Shown: piece by piece, positions 42,498-52,500 of the stretch
Layout of the letters: each line of letters starts with the position of its first letter
How positions within the stretch are numbered: position 1 is the stretch's first letter
From: Nocardia vermiculata NBRC 100427
GTDB taxonomy: Bacteria > Actinomycetota > Actinomycetes > Mycobacteriales > Mycobacteriaceae
Length of the DNA: 64,000 bases
Direction: 5' to 3'
Assembly: GCF_001613265.1 (NCBI RefSeq)
Contig: NZ_BDCA01000012.1
Location: 1 to 64,000 of the forward strand
Translations under genes and position numbers: made by a program
Notes under the pieces: model-generated
The model's database searches: none
Told to the model about the DNA's origin: nothing
Seen by the model: the letters and a program-made list of their open reading frames with translations, nothing else

Positions 42498-44283
42498 GGC
42501 TCATCGGGCGATGCGACGGCGGCCCCTGATCCAGCTGCAGCTGAATGAGAACGCCACTGATCCGGGTACGCCGCAGTGCGTCCAGCGTCGCCGAGGACAG
42601 GTCCGCCGGCAGTTCGACGAGGCTGTGATCGGGCCGGATGCTGATATGCCCGAAATCGCTACGCCGCAGGCCGCCCTCGTTGGCGATGGCGCCGACGATC
42701 GCGCCCGGCACCACGCGGTGCCGCTTACCGACCGCGATCCGGTAGGTCGCCATCCCTTCCGCGGTGGGGCGCGGACGCGGCGGGCCGTCGTGGCGGCGCT
42801 CGCCGCGCTCCTCGCGCGGACCACGTTCGCGGCGCGGCGGGCGCACCGGCTCGGGCTCGGCCTCCATGAAGAAGCTGTCCCCCTCGTGCCCGCCGACGGC
42901 CAACGCGGCGGCGATATCGGCGAGCGGGATGTTGTGCTCGGCCTCGTAGTCCTCGACGAGCTTGCGGAACAACGCGAGATTCGGCGAGGCCAGATTCTCG
43001 GTGATCGCGTCGTGGAACTTGACCACGCGCTGCGCGTTCACATCGTCGACACTCGGCAGCTGCATCTCGGTGAGCGGCTGACGGGTGGCCCGCTCGATCG
43101 CGTCGAGCAGGCGACGCTCGCGCGGTGCGACGAACAGCAGCGCCTCACCACTGCGCCCGGCCCGGCCGGTGCGTCCGATGCGGTGCACATAGGACTCGGT
43201 GTCGTGCGGGATGTCGTAGTTGACCACATGTGAGATGCGATCCACGTCGAGGCCGCGTGCCGCCACATCGGTGGCGACCAGGATGTCCAGGGTGCCGGCC
43301 TTGAGCTGACCGATGGTCCGCTCGCGCTGGTTCTGCGCGATATCTCCGTTGATGGCGGCGGCCGAGTACCCGCGCGAGCGCAGTTTCTCGGCCAGCTCCT
43401 CGGTGGCCTGCTTGGTGCGGACGAAGATGATCATCGCCTCGAACGGCTCGACCTCGAGAATCCGGGTCAGCGCGTCGAGTTTGCGCTGATGCGAGACATG
43501 CACCCAGCGCTGCGTGATGTTGGTGTTGGTCGACGTCTTGGACTTGACCGTGATCTCGACCGGATTGTCCAGGTACTGCTTGGAGATCTTGCGGATCACC
43601 GACGGCATGGTCGCCGAGAACAGCGCCACCTGCTTCTCCACGGGAGTGTCGCGCAGGATGCGCTCGACGTCCTCCTGGAAGCCCATCTTCAGCATCTCGT
43701 CGGCCTCGTCGAGGACCAGATACCGCAGCTGGGTCAGATCGAGGGTGCCGCGCTCCAGATGGTCGATGACGCGGCCCGGCGTACCGACGACGACCTGCGC
43801 GCCACGGCGCAGACCGGATAATTGCACGGCATAGTTCTGGCCACCGTAGATCGGCAGCACGTGCACCCAGGGCAGATGCGCCGAGTACTTGCCGAATGCC
43901 TCGGCGACCTGGATCGCCAGCTCGCGAGTGGGCGCCAGCACCAGCGCCTGCGGCGGCTTCGAACGCTTCTCCAGCCCCATCAGGATCGGGATGGCGAAGG
44001 CGGCCGTCTTACCGGTACCCGTCTGCGCCAGGCCCACCACATCGGCGCCGGCCAGCAGTGGCGGAATGGTGGCCGCCTGGATCGGGGAGGGCGATTCGTA
44101 CCCGACATCGGCGATAGCCGCCAGCAACCGATCGTCGATGCCGAGATCGGCGAACGATGGCTCGAGTGCGGTGGCGGTGTCGGCGGGTCCTTCGTGCGTG
44201 CGCTGGGCCGCGCTGTCGGGACTGTCGTCCCCGTCGCCGCTGGGAACGCTGTCGACCGATGAGGTATTCATATTGACCAGCAT
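42442..44283 (-). CDS. DEAD-box RNA helicase (DeaD/CsdA type)
   Basis: 613 aa from ATG 44283, GAGG upstream. ATP-dependent RNA unwinding in ribosome assembly and cold adaptation. Motifs in order: Q-motif SPIQAATIP, Walker A AQTGTGKT (86-93), PTRELAIQ, TPGR, DEAD (LVLDEADEML), SAT, then VRTK, TDVAARGLD and HRIGRTGRAGR. A C-terminal DbpA-like RNA-binding domain (YRIAVGKRHRVVPGAIVGAI) and a basic RRKPRS tail follow an Arg/Glu linker. It is divergent from the amidohydrolase gene, 52 nt apart. Confidence 0.95.
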   Translation of the reverse strand: MLVNMNTSSVDSVPSGDGDDSPDSAAQRTHEGPADTATALEPSFADLGIDDRLLAAIADVGYESPSPIQAATIPPLLAGADVVGLAQTGTGKTAAFAIPILMGLEKRSKPPQALVLAPTRELAIQVAEAFGKYSAHLPWVHVLPIYGGQNYAVQLSGLRRGAQVVVGTPGRVIDHLERGTLDLTQLRYLVLDEADEMLKMGFQEDVERILRDTPVEKQVALFSATMPSVIRKISKQYLDNPVEITVKSKTSTNTNITQRWVHVSHQRKLDALTRILEVEPFEAMIIFVRTKQATEELAEKLRSRGYSAAAINGDIAQNQRERTIGQLKAGTLDILVATDVAARGLDVDRISHVVNYDIPHDTESYVHRIGRTGRAGRSGEALLFVAPRERRLLDAIERATRQPLTEMQLPSVDDVNAQRVVKFHDAITENLASPNLALFRKLVEDYEAEHNIPLADIAAALAVGGHEGDSFFMEAEPEPVRPPRRERGPREERGERRHDGPPRPRPTAEGMATYRIAVGKRHRVVPGAIVGAIANEGGLRRSDFGHISIRPDHSLVELPADLSSATLDALRRTRISGVLIQLQLDQGPPSHRPMSRGPRREGGRKFDRRKPRS

Positions 44284-44335
44284 TTTAATGCCTCGCGGTG
44301 GCCGCCCGAACCATCGGGCCAATACGGTGGGACCT

Positions 44336-45406
44336 ATGCAACCGCAGCAGCCGGCCCCGCGGGCCGTTCCGGAATCCGCCGAAACCCTGCGGCCCACCGC
44401 ATCTGCAGTCGGCGCGCCGGATTCTCCGCCCGCCGGTGAGGCGGGGACAAGTGACGAACCGAACATCTCCGGCACGGCCGGAACGACCGGTAACGTGACC
44501 TACTCGGCCACCGTCGACGGTGATTCCGCCGCACCGGGCGAATCCGGCACCACCGACCGGGCGCGCCCGCAGGAGCGGCACGACGACACCCCGCACCCGG
44601 CGGAGTGGATCGATATCGCGGTCGTGCAGTTCGGGCCCTACACCGACAAGGCGGCCAACCTCGCCGCACTGCGCGAGCACGTTCGCGCAGCCACCGAGCA
44701 CGGCGCGAAGGTGGTCGTCGCCCCCGAATACTCGATGTTCGCGGTGACACGACTCGACGAGCGGGTGGTAGCGGCGGCCGAGCCGCTGACCGGCGAGTGG
44801 GTCAGCGAATTACGCGGGCTCGCCGCCGAATTCGATGTGCACGTGGTCGCCGGGGTGGTCGAGACACCGGGTGGGGAGGACGCCGGGCGGATCTACAACA
44901 CCCTCGTCGCCGTCGGACCCGACGCCGAATTCGCCGCGATCTACCGCAAGGTGCATCTCTACGACGCCTTCGGCTTCCGGGAATCGGAAGTGGTGGCACC
45001 CGGACCGATCGCCGAGCCCGCCACCTTCACCGTCGATGGTGTGGTCTTCGGCCTGCAGACCTGCTTCGACCTGCGATTCCCCGAGAGCTGCCGCCGAGTG
45101 GCCGCCGCCGGTGCCCATGTGCTGCTGCTCCCGGCGCAATGGATTCCGGGCCCGGGCAAACTCGATCAGTGGACCACCCTGCTGCGCGCCCGTGCCATCG
45201 AGAACACCGTGTACGTGGCCGCAGCCGACCATTGCGCCCCGCGTGGTGCCGGCGCATCGATGATCGTCGATCCGTCGGGGACCCTGCTGGCCGAGCTGAC
45301 CGATTCGCCGGGTATCGCCGGCAGCCGGGTGGACCTCGACCATCTGCGCCGGGTCCGCGCCACCAATCCGAGCTTGAGTCTGCGCAGGTTCACCATCGAG
45401 CCATAG
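44336..45406 (+). CDS. Nitrilase-superfamily carbon-nitrogen hydrolase
   Basis: 356 aa from ATG 44336. The Glu-Lys-Cys triad is present: Glu131 in APEYSMF, Lys205 in YRKVHLYD and Cys243 in LQTCFDLRFPE. It is unusual in carrying about 90 N-terminal residues of low-complexity Ala/Pro/Thr/Gly sequence before the catalytic domain begins at IDIAVVQFGPYTDK. Members related to this group hydrolyse small amides such as deaminated glutathione-type by-products; the substrate is not known here. The phosphoribosyltransferase gene follows by 12 nt. Confidence 0.9.
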   Translation: MQPQQPAPRAVPESAETLRPTASAVGAPDSPPAGEAGTSDEPNISGTAGTTGNVTYSATVDGDSAAPGESGTTDRARPQERHDDTPHPAEWIDIAVVQFGPYTDKAANLAALREHVRAATEHGAKVVVAPEYSMFAVTRLDERVVAAAEPLTGEWVSELRGLAAEFDVHVVAGVVETPGGEDAGRIYNTLVAVGPDAEFAAIYRKVHLYDAFGFRESEVVAPGPIAEPATFTVDGVVFGLQTCFDLRFPESCRRVAAAGAHVLLLPAQWIPGPGKLDQWTTLLRARAIENTVYVAAADHCAPRGAGASMIVDPSGTLLAELTDSPGIAGSRVDLDHLRRVRATNPSLSLRRFTIEP

Positions 45407-45418
45407 ACTGGTCACACC

Positions 45419-46063
45419 ATGATCTATCCGGACCGGTGGGCGGCCGGACACACGCTGGGTCAATCACTGCTGCACCTGCGGGCGAGCAATCCCCTGGTGC
45501 TGGGGCTGCCGCGGGGTGGGGTTCCCGTCGCGGCAGCGGTACGGCAGGTCGTCGGCGGAGATCTGGATGTCCTGCTGGTCCGCAAGCTGGGCGTGCCGTG
45601 GCAGCCGGAACTGGCGATGGGGGCCATCGGTGAGGGCGGCGTCCGGGTGCTCAACGACGATGTGGTCCGTCGATCCGGAATCCGCGGCGATCAGATCGAG
45701 TCCGTGGAAGCCGCGGAGCGGGCGGAACTGTCGCGGCGGGAACGGCTGGTGCGGGAGCGGGTACCGCGGGTGTCGCTGCAGGACCGCACCGTAGTGGTCG
45801 TGGACGACGGTATGGCGACCGGCGCGACCGCGGCCGTGGCCTGTCGGGTCGCGCTGACCCATCGCCCACGGTGGATCACGATGGCGGTACCGGTGGCCGC
45901 CCCCGAAGCGCTCGACAGACTGCGCGGACTGGTTCGCGAGACCGTGTGCCCGTACCTCCCACGCTCACTGGGCGGGGTCGGCGGGGCCTACCACGATTTC
46001 CATCAGCTCGGCGACGAGGAAATGCTGGACCTGCTGCCCACCTCGGCGCCCCCCGACCGGTGA
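45419..46063 (+). CDS. Phosphoribosyltransferase-domain protein
   Basis: 214 aa. Type I PRTase fold with LGLPRGGVPVAAAV near the N-terminus, and the PRPP-binding loop VVVVDDGMATGAT (about 120-132). The substrate-specific hood is not characteristic of HGPRT, APRT or OPRT, so the acceptor base is unknown; proteins of this type are common in actinobacteria. Probably co-transcribed with the upstream amidohydrolase. Convergent with espG, 28 nt apart. Confidence 0.88.
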   Translation: MIYPDRWAAGHTLGQSLLHLRASNPLVLGLPRGGVPVAAAVRQVVGGDLDVLLVRKLGVPWQPELAMGAIGEGGVRVLNDDVVRRSGIRGDQIESVEAAERAELSRRERLVRERVPRVSLQDRTVVVVDDGMATGATAAVACRVALTHRPRWITMAVPVAAPEALDRLRGLVRETVCPYLPRSLGGVGGAYHDFHQLGDEEMLDLLPTSAPPDR

Positions 46064-46091
46064 CCGCGGGCCGGAACCGCACGGTCATCGG

Positions 46092-46847
46092 TCACCACTG
46101 TTGTGCCTCGGCGACAACGCGTTCCGCGGCCGCCACTATCGGGCGCAACTGGGCGGCGAAGGATTCCGCGGTAACCCCGACGATGTCGACATCCGCGCGG
46201 GTCCGCACCGCATAGCGGCCGTCGCCGGTGACGTCGAACCAGCACAGCACGCCGAGCGGCCGCATCGCGTCGTCGGCACGGCGTGCCGAGACCACGATCT
46301 GTCCGATCCCGTCGCGGGGTTGCCGGAGCAGTCGCCGCATTCGCGCGGTGGTCGTGGGCCCCGCGACCGGTACCGTCACCAGATCACGACTGTCCTCGCG
46401 GACCCGGTCCAGCGGAGCGGTGTGCGGCGGCTGGGTGCCGGGAACGTTCTCCGGCAGCAGGGAGACGACCCGCGCCGCGAGATTGTTCGAGTTTCCCACG
46501 AACAGTCGCACCTCCCCGCCCCGATCGGGTCGGTCGCCGGGCCGCTGGGCCGCCACCACGGTGATCTGCCCGGCCGCTGTTCCCAGCACCCGCACCAACT
46601 GGGATCCGCCCGTACGCTGCTCACCGAAGACCTCGACACTCACCGACGGCCGGGCGAGGATCCGCAGCGCCGCCTCGAGGTCGGGATCCAGTGTGCGCTC
46701 ACACCATTCGGTCAGCTCCGGGAGCTGCGCGGTGCGTTCGACGCTGTCGCGCGCCGAGCAGCGGACCGCGAGCGGATACGGAATCCGGTCGCCGTCGATG
46801 CGCTGCCAGGCCATCGCGAACTGGTCCGGGGTCAGAGTCCATTTCAC
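46092..46847 (-). CDS. EspG-family ESX secretion chaperone
   Basis: 251 aa from GTG 46847. EspG proteins bind the PPE partner of PE-PPE pairs in the cytosol and deliver it to a type VII (ESX) secretion machine. The N-terminal WTLTPDQFAMAWQRI and the mid blocks LVRVLGTAAGQITVV and RVREDSRDLVTVPV fit the EspG fold. It lies 48 nt downstream of the PPE-like gene in the same direction, so the clients are probably the two preceding gene products. No core ESX genes (EccB-E, MycP) are in the window. Confidence 0.85.
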   Translation of the reverse strand: MKWTLTPDQFAMAWQRIDGDRIPYPLAVRCSARDSVERTAQLPELTEWCERTLDPDLEAALRILARPSVSVEVFGEQRTGGSQLVRVLGTAAGQITVVAAQRPGDRPDRGGEVRLFVGNSNNLAARVVSLLPENVPGTQPPHTAPLDRVREDSRDLVTVPVAGPTTTARMRRLLRQPRDGIGQIVVSARRADDAMRPLGVLCWFDVTGDGRYAVRTRADVDIVGVTAESFAAQLRPIVAAAERVVAEAQQW

Positions 46848-46895
46848 GGCCGCCGGACCGCCTCGACAGCCGTTGCGCCGGTAGTTCGGCGGCGC

Positions 46896-48311
46896 TCAGC
46901 TCTCATCGGACCATTCCCCCAGTACCGGGGGCGTGGTGGGGTCGAGCTGCCCGATCAGCGCGCCTCCGGGCTCGGCCGGTTCCAGGAAGGTCGGCTCGTC
47001 GAAATCGAGATAGTAGTCCTCGTCCTCGTCACCGAATTCGTCGAACTCGTCGTCGGTGCGGACCGGCTGCTTGGGTACCTGGGACGAGCCCTGCCGCACG
47101 GCGTCACCGGCCGCGAAGACACCGCCGGCCAGACCGCCCATGACCCCGGCCCCCATTCCGGAGATCGAGTCGGCGCCGGATGCCCGATCGTCGCGCTCGT
47201 CCTGTTTCCCCGGCTCGGTGCTCTGCGAATTCGAGGCGGGACCGGAACTCGCCGCGGTGGTCGCGGCGGCGGCTGGAGAGGTGCTCGGGGCAGCTGCGGG
47301 TGATACGGGCGGCGGCGCGACCGGACCGGCCGGCGCGACGGGAGTCGCCGCAGCCACCGCGGGTGCCGATGCCGTATTCGACGGCGGCACCACCTGATTC
47401 GCGGCGGGCATCGCAGGCGTCTCGGGCGCCACGGCGGCGGCCACTGTCGCACCCGGTGCCGCGACGAACCGGGCGGGCTCGGGGAGGGTGGGGGCCGCGA
47501 CGGCGGCGGGAGCGACCGCGGGCTCTTGCGCGGAGGACTCGTCCGCGGTCGGCCGATCGGCGGGAGGCGGGTCATCGGACCGCTCGCCGGATCCGGGCAC
47601 CGCCACGGGCTGCTGCACACCGGGACCGGACTCGGTTGCCGCTGTGGGGATCAGCCGCGCGGGATCACCGGCCAGGTCGGTCCGGCCGTCGCCCGGCACC
47701 GGCGCGCCCGGCTCCGGGGGTGCGATATTCGGATACATGCCACCCTCCGGGAAGGCGGGCACGCTGTTACCGCTGGCGAGGAACACCCCGGTATAGACCG
47801 ACTCCATCACCCGGACCGTGTCCTGGCGCAGGTTCTCCGCCGCCTTCTGCAGCGCCGCGTTGGCGGCGGCCTGTTTCGGGTCCAGCAGTGCGGCTTCGAG
47901 ATTCGGAGCCTGGTCGACCTGCTGCGATACCGAGGCCCGCAATGTCTCGGCTGCGTCGTTGGCCTGTGCGAGCCGGTCCCCGACGACGCCCATCACATCG
48001 GACAACTGCTGACCCAATTGCTCGAACGCGGTCACCGCGCCGGCCGCGAGCTGCGCCGCACCCCCGCGCCAGCCGTCCGCGATGGCGCCACGGATCTCGG
48101 TATGGGCCGACTGCACCGCCTCGGACACCCCGGACGCCGACTGCTGCCACACCTGACGGCCCGCGGTGAGCACTTCCGGATTCAATTCCAGCACACCGCG
48201 CTGGATATCGGCATGGGTGAGATTGTCGAACACCTCGGCGGTCGGTGCGTAGTCCGGATCGGTATGCCCGGGCTCCGGCTGCCAGGTTCCGTTCCCCCCG
48301 GGCCTATGCAT
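46896..48311 (-). CDS. PPE-like ESX substrate with long disordered tail
   Basis: 471 aa from ATG 48311, overlapping the PE-like stop by 8 nt. The N-terminal 200 residues are helical and contain the WxG turn DGWRGGAA (about 80), and VEVF/LTHADIQRG-type EspG-client helices. The remainder is Ala/Pro/Ser-rich low-complexity sequence (VAPAAVAAPTLPEP and similar) ending in an acidic stretch DEDEDYYLDFDEP. A short glycine/alanine-rich motif GMGAGVMGGLAGGVFAAG near 390-407 could insert in a membrane. Exported partner of the PE-like protein is inferred. Confidence 0.8.
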   Translation of the reverse strand: MHRPGGNGTWQPEPGHTDPDYAPTAEVFDNLTHADIQRGVLELNPEVLTAGRQVWQQSASGVSEAVQSAHTEIRGAIADGWRGGAAQLAAGAVTAFEQLGQQLSDVMGVVGDRLAQANDAAETLRASVSQQVDQAPNLEAALLDPKQAAANAALQKAAENLRQDTVRVMESVYTGVFLASGNSVPAFPEGGMYPNIAPPEPGAPVPGDGRTDLAGDPARLIPTAATESGPGVQQPVAVPGSGERSDDPPPADRPTADESSAQEPAVAPAAVAAPTLPEPARFVAAPGATVAAAVAPETPAMPAANQVVPPSNTASAPAVAAATPVAPAGPVAPPPVSPAAAPSTSPAAAATTAASSGPASNSQSTEPGKQDERDDRASGADSISGMGAGVMGGLAGGVFAAGDAVRQGSSQVPKQPVRTDDEFDEFGDEDEDYYLDFDEPTFLEPAEPGGALIGQLDPTTPPVLGEWSDES

Positions 48312-48714
48312 GCCCGACCCTCGCCGGCGGCACGACGGTGCCCGCGATGGCCGCGGCGGCATCGGCGTCGTGCTGCCCGTAGGCTCCGCCGGCGGCACGC
48401 AGCATCTGCGCCAATTGCCGTGCGGCATCGGCATATTCCTGAAGGCGCGCGACCGCATCGTCGGCCTTGCCCTCGAATCCGTGGCGCAACGCCAGCCCCG
48501 ATTCGAAGCCGCCGAACCCGGGCAGCGAAGCCGCGGCGGAAACCACCCGGAGCTGCGCTTCGACTTGTTCGGCGAGCGTCTCGTAGCGGCGGGCGCACCG
48601 CTCGTGCGTACCGTCCCCGACGAGTACGCCGTCCATCCACAGATCGCCGTCTTCCACCGCCTGGGCCAGCGCGCCGACCTCCGTGCGCAGATCCGCGTCT
48701 TCCCGCGAGTGCAT
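48304..48714 (-). CDS. PE-like small helical ESX substrate
   Basis: 136 aa from ATG 48714 with GGGGG upstream. Two long helices (LRTEVGALAQAVEDGDLW; DDAVARLQEYADAARQLAQ) joined by a turn, then YGQHD near residue 113, fitting the YxxxD/E ESX export signal that follows the helical hairpin. The classical PE dipeptide is not seen, so it is PE-like. With the PPE-like WxG protein encoded by the overlapping next gene it would form the usual composite export heterodimer. Confidence 0.78.
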   Translation of the reverse strand: MHSREDADLRTEVGALAQAVEDGDLWMDGVLVGDGTHERCARRYETLAEQVEAQLRVVSAAASLPGFGGFESGLALRHGFEGKADDAVARLQEYADAARQLAQMLRAAGGAYGQHDADAAAAIAGTVVPPARVGHA

Positions 48715-48729
48715 TGCGGTCCCCCTTTC

Positions 48730-49377
48730 TCAACCCACTTCCGCGGCACCGTGACGGTGGGCCGCCCGCTCGCGAATCCACTCCGCGATATCGGCGGTCA
48801 CTGCCGCTCGCACCGGTTCGTGCAGCAAATCGTGCCCGGCATCGGCGTACTCGCGCAACCCTACCGACCGGTGCCCGACCGTCCAGTCGCGTACCGCCTG
48901 GATCGGCGCACGGCGGTCGTCGGCTCCGTGCAGCGCCAGGATCGCGACGTCGGCCGGCACCGGCAATGCCGTGGCCCGCTTCGGGGTGCCGGTGATGATC
49001 AGTCCGGCGCATCCGGAACTCTCCGGTAGGACCGCCGCGGCGAGACAGGTCGCCGCGCCGAGCGAATGGCCCGCGAGGAAGTACGGCACCGCCGGCACCG
49101 TCCGCCGGATCAGCCCGGCCAGGGCGACGGCATCGGCCGCCAGCTCGACCAGCGTTCCGGGCGCCTGCGGATCACCTTCGCTGAGGCCCTGGCCCGCGGG
49201 ATCCAGGCACCACGTATCGATTCCGCCCGCGGCCAGTGTCCGACCCAGGTGGTGATAATGCCCACTGTGCTGGCCCGATCCGGGCAGGAATTCGACCACT
49301 GCCACAGGTGGTGCGGAAGTCTCGACGCTCCAGCGCCGGTAGTGCATTCGGCCACGAGCTCCCGGAAAGTACGCCAT
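48730..49377 (-). CDS. Lysophospholipase/monoacylglycerol lipase-like hydrolase
   Basis: 215 aa from ATG 49377 (ATG 49389 adds 4 residues). Alpha/beta hydrolase with catalytic Ser in AGHSLGAAT, Asp in LHGADDRRAP and His in DAGHDLLHEP; the lid region LDPAGQGLSEGDP fits the monoacylglycerol lipase/lysophospholipase group. No ribosome site is evident, so a leaderless transcript is possible. It ends 15 nt before the PE-like gene, so it probably heads that operon, which is an unusual arrangement. Confidence 0.85.
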   Translation of the reverse strand: MAYFPGARGRMHYRRWSVETSAPPVAVVEFLPGSGQHSGHYHHLGRTLAAGGIDTWCLDPAGQGLSEGDPQAPGTLVELAADAVALAGLIRRTVPAVPYFLAGHSLGAATCLAAAVLPESSGCAGLIITGTPKRATALPVPADVAILALHGADDRRAPIQAVRDWTVGHRSVGLREYADAGHDLLHEPVRAAVTADIAEWIRERAAHRHGAAEVG

Positions 49378-49516
49378 AGTGCGAACCATTGTTCCCGATC
49401 CGACACGCACCCTCACGCCACGCCGTCCGACCTCGAATGATTACGCTGTTGCCCGACTCGGCACGCACCGTCGCGTCGGCCGCGTGCGGGTTTTCCGGAA
49501 CTCAGGAGGACCGCGA

Positions 49517-52500
49517 TTGATTTTGTTCGGTGATCGTGTCGTGTGCAGCACTGCTGCCCTGGTGAGGGCGGCGCGCTGCGAATTCGCGCTGCTCCGCGCG
49601 CTCGACGCCGAACTGGGCACCGTCACCGCACCGGACTCCGCCCTGCCACGGCTGCCCCTCGGCTCGACCGAGCCGGACGAGGCGGAACCGAACGCCGTCG
49701 AGGCAGCAGTTCGGATCGCTGCGCCCGCACCCACCCTCGAGGACCTGGCCCGCGCCCACGAGCAGACCGTGACGGCGCTGCGCGACGGCGCTCCCGTGGT
49801 GCTGGGGCCGACCTTCTTCGACGGCGAGTTCGCGGCCGGCTGCACGGCTGTCGTCCGCCTCCCCGGCAGTCCCGGGCTCGGGCTGCGCTCCCGGTCGCCG
49901 GTGCTGGACGTGGCGACGCTGATGGAGCTGTCCGCGTGCGCGGCCATGCTGCGGGACAACGGTTTCGAGGTCGACCCCTGGATTCGTTCGGGGGCCTCGT
50001 CCGGCACCGAGCCGATCCACGAACTACGGTCCGCGGAACCGGTGTACGCGGCACGGCGGCATCGGCTGAATACCATCATCGCCGCGAAACAGGACGAGTT
50101 GCTGCCCGTGCAGTGGGGCGACCGCCGCTATCTCGCGTGCGGACACTGCGAGACCTGCAGGGCAGAGCTGATCGCCGGCCGTGATCTGCTGCTGGTGGCG
50201 GGGATGCGGCCCGCGGTCCGGGCGCAGTTGCGCGACGCCGGGATCACCACGGTCGACCGGCTGGCCCAGGCCGATTCGTCGGTGACCGGCGTAGCAGCAC
50301 AGACCTTTTCGACATTGCGCCGGCAGGCCGAACTACAACTGCGCCGGAAACGGACCGGCGAGCCGGCCTACGCGGTGACCGATGCGGCGGCATTCGGGGA
50401 ACTGGCGCAGCCGGACGCCGGCGACGTATTCGTCACGCTCACCGGATCGGCGGTCGGAGTCGGGGTGGTGGCCCGGGGTGCGGACGGTGGCGACGGCGTG
50501 CTGTTGTTCCACACCTTCACCACCCACGACCCGGTGCCGCTGCTGGAATTTCTCGCCGACCGTCAGCAGCACTATCCGGACCTGCGGATCTACCATTACT
50601 GCTCACCGATCCGCCCGCTGCTCGCCGATCTGTGCGCACGCTGCGGAGCAGACGACGAAACCGCGGACGAACTACTCGGTGCGCTGCTGGATCTGTATCC
50701 GATCGTGCGCTCGGCCCTGCTGATCGGTGCCCGCTCCTACGCGCTGCCGGAAGTACTGGAACTGCTCGACCCGGATGCGGCGCCGATCGAGGGCGATCTC
50801 GAATCCCACTGCGCCGCAACAGTGCGTCTACGCGACCGGCTGGGCGAATTCGCGGCCCACCACGATATCGCGCCCTGCCCGGTACCGAGCCCGCTCGCCG
50901 CCGAGCAACCCACCGCGGTCGAGGCCGCGCTACGCGAGTTCGCCTTCGACTACGAGCAGACCCGCACCGGCGCCCAGCAGGCCGCGGCAGTGATGGCGGC
51001 CGTCCTCGGCTATCACCGGCGCGAACAGCAGCCGCTGCACTGGGCGCACGACGATCGGCTGCATCGCCCGATCGGCGAATGGGCCGATACACCGGGCGTC
51101 CTGGTCGCCGACTGGGCCGGTGTGGAGACCAAATGGCAGCACACCGACGACCGGCCGGTCCGGCGGTACCTGACCTTGATCGGCCGGTTGGGCACCGGCC
51201 GTCCGCCCCCACCCGGCACCCCCGTGCGCACGCTCTACGACGGTCAGGTACCCGATCTGCCGGCCACACCGGGCCGGCGAGCCACCGCCGCGGCGACGGT
51301 GCTGGGTTGCGCCCTGGACGACAATTTCGACGATGTGGTCCGGGTGGAGGAACTACTGCCGCCGGGCTGCGCGCCCTACGACGAACTGCCGGCCGCGATC
51401 GTGCCGGACCCACCGGGCCGCGACGAGAATCTGGAGCAGGCACTGGCAGTGGTCGCACACGAGCTGCTGATCACCCTGCCCGAGGTTCCGCATACGGCGG
51501 TGTTCGATCTGCTCTGCCGGCGCCGGCCACGGCTGCGCGAGTCCACCGCGCTGCCGGAGGTCTTCGGCGATTACGCGGCCGCCGTCACCGCCGCAGTCCT
51601 GGATCTGGACGACTCCTACCTCGCCGTGCAGGGGCCGTCGGGCACCGGTAAGACCGAGACCGCGGCACGGGTGATCGAACGCCTCGTGACCCGCTACAAG
51701 TGGCGGGTCGGTGTGGTCGCGGGCTCACATTCCGCAGCCGAGGCGCTGCTCGATGCGGTGGTCCGCGCGGGTGTCCTGCCCGAACTCGTCGCCAAATCGG
51801 ATGCGCATACGGTGGCACCGGAATGGCTTGCCATCACCGCCGAATGGTATCCGCGTTTTCTGGACAATGCGGTCAACGGCTGCGTGATCGGTGGCCTGAC
51901 AGCTGATTTCACCGACGCCGGACAGGTCGCGACCGGCAGCCTGGACCTGCTGGTCATCGCCGACGCGGGCTATTTCCCACTGGCCCAGGCGATCGCGGTC
52001 GGCACCGCCGCGCACAATCTGCTGCTGCTGGGCGATCCCGCTCCGCTGCCGGGCAACGGCCTGCATCCCGAGCCGGTGCACGAATCGGTACTCGGCCGGA
52101 TCGTGGGCGAGCACCCCACCCTGCCCGCCGATTTCGGTTACTTCCTGGAACGCACCTGGCGGATGCATCCGCAGCTGTGCGGGCCGATATCGCGGCTGCG
52201 CTACGGCGGGCGGCTGCGCTCCAACGAGACCGTAACCCTGGCCCGCGAACTCGACGGGGTGGCGCCGGGAGTTCGGGCGGTACCGGTCGAACACCACGGC
52301 AACAGCACCGAATCCGCGGAAGAGGCCCGTGAGATCGTGCGCCAGGTGCGCTCGCTACTGGGCCGCACCTGGCGGCAGGGCGCACTGACCCGGCCGCTGC
52401 ACCCACACGACATACTGGTGGTGGCTCCGTATCACGCCCAGGTCGCGCGGATCCGAATGTTGTTGTCGCGTGCTCGTATCGAAGATGTGGTGGTGGGTAC

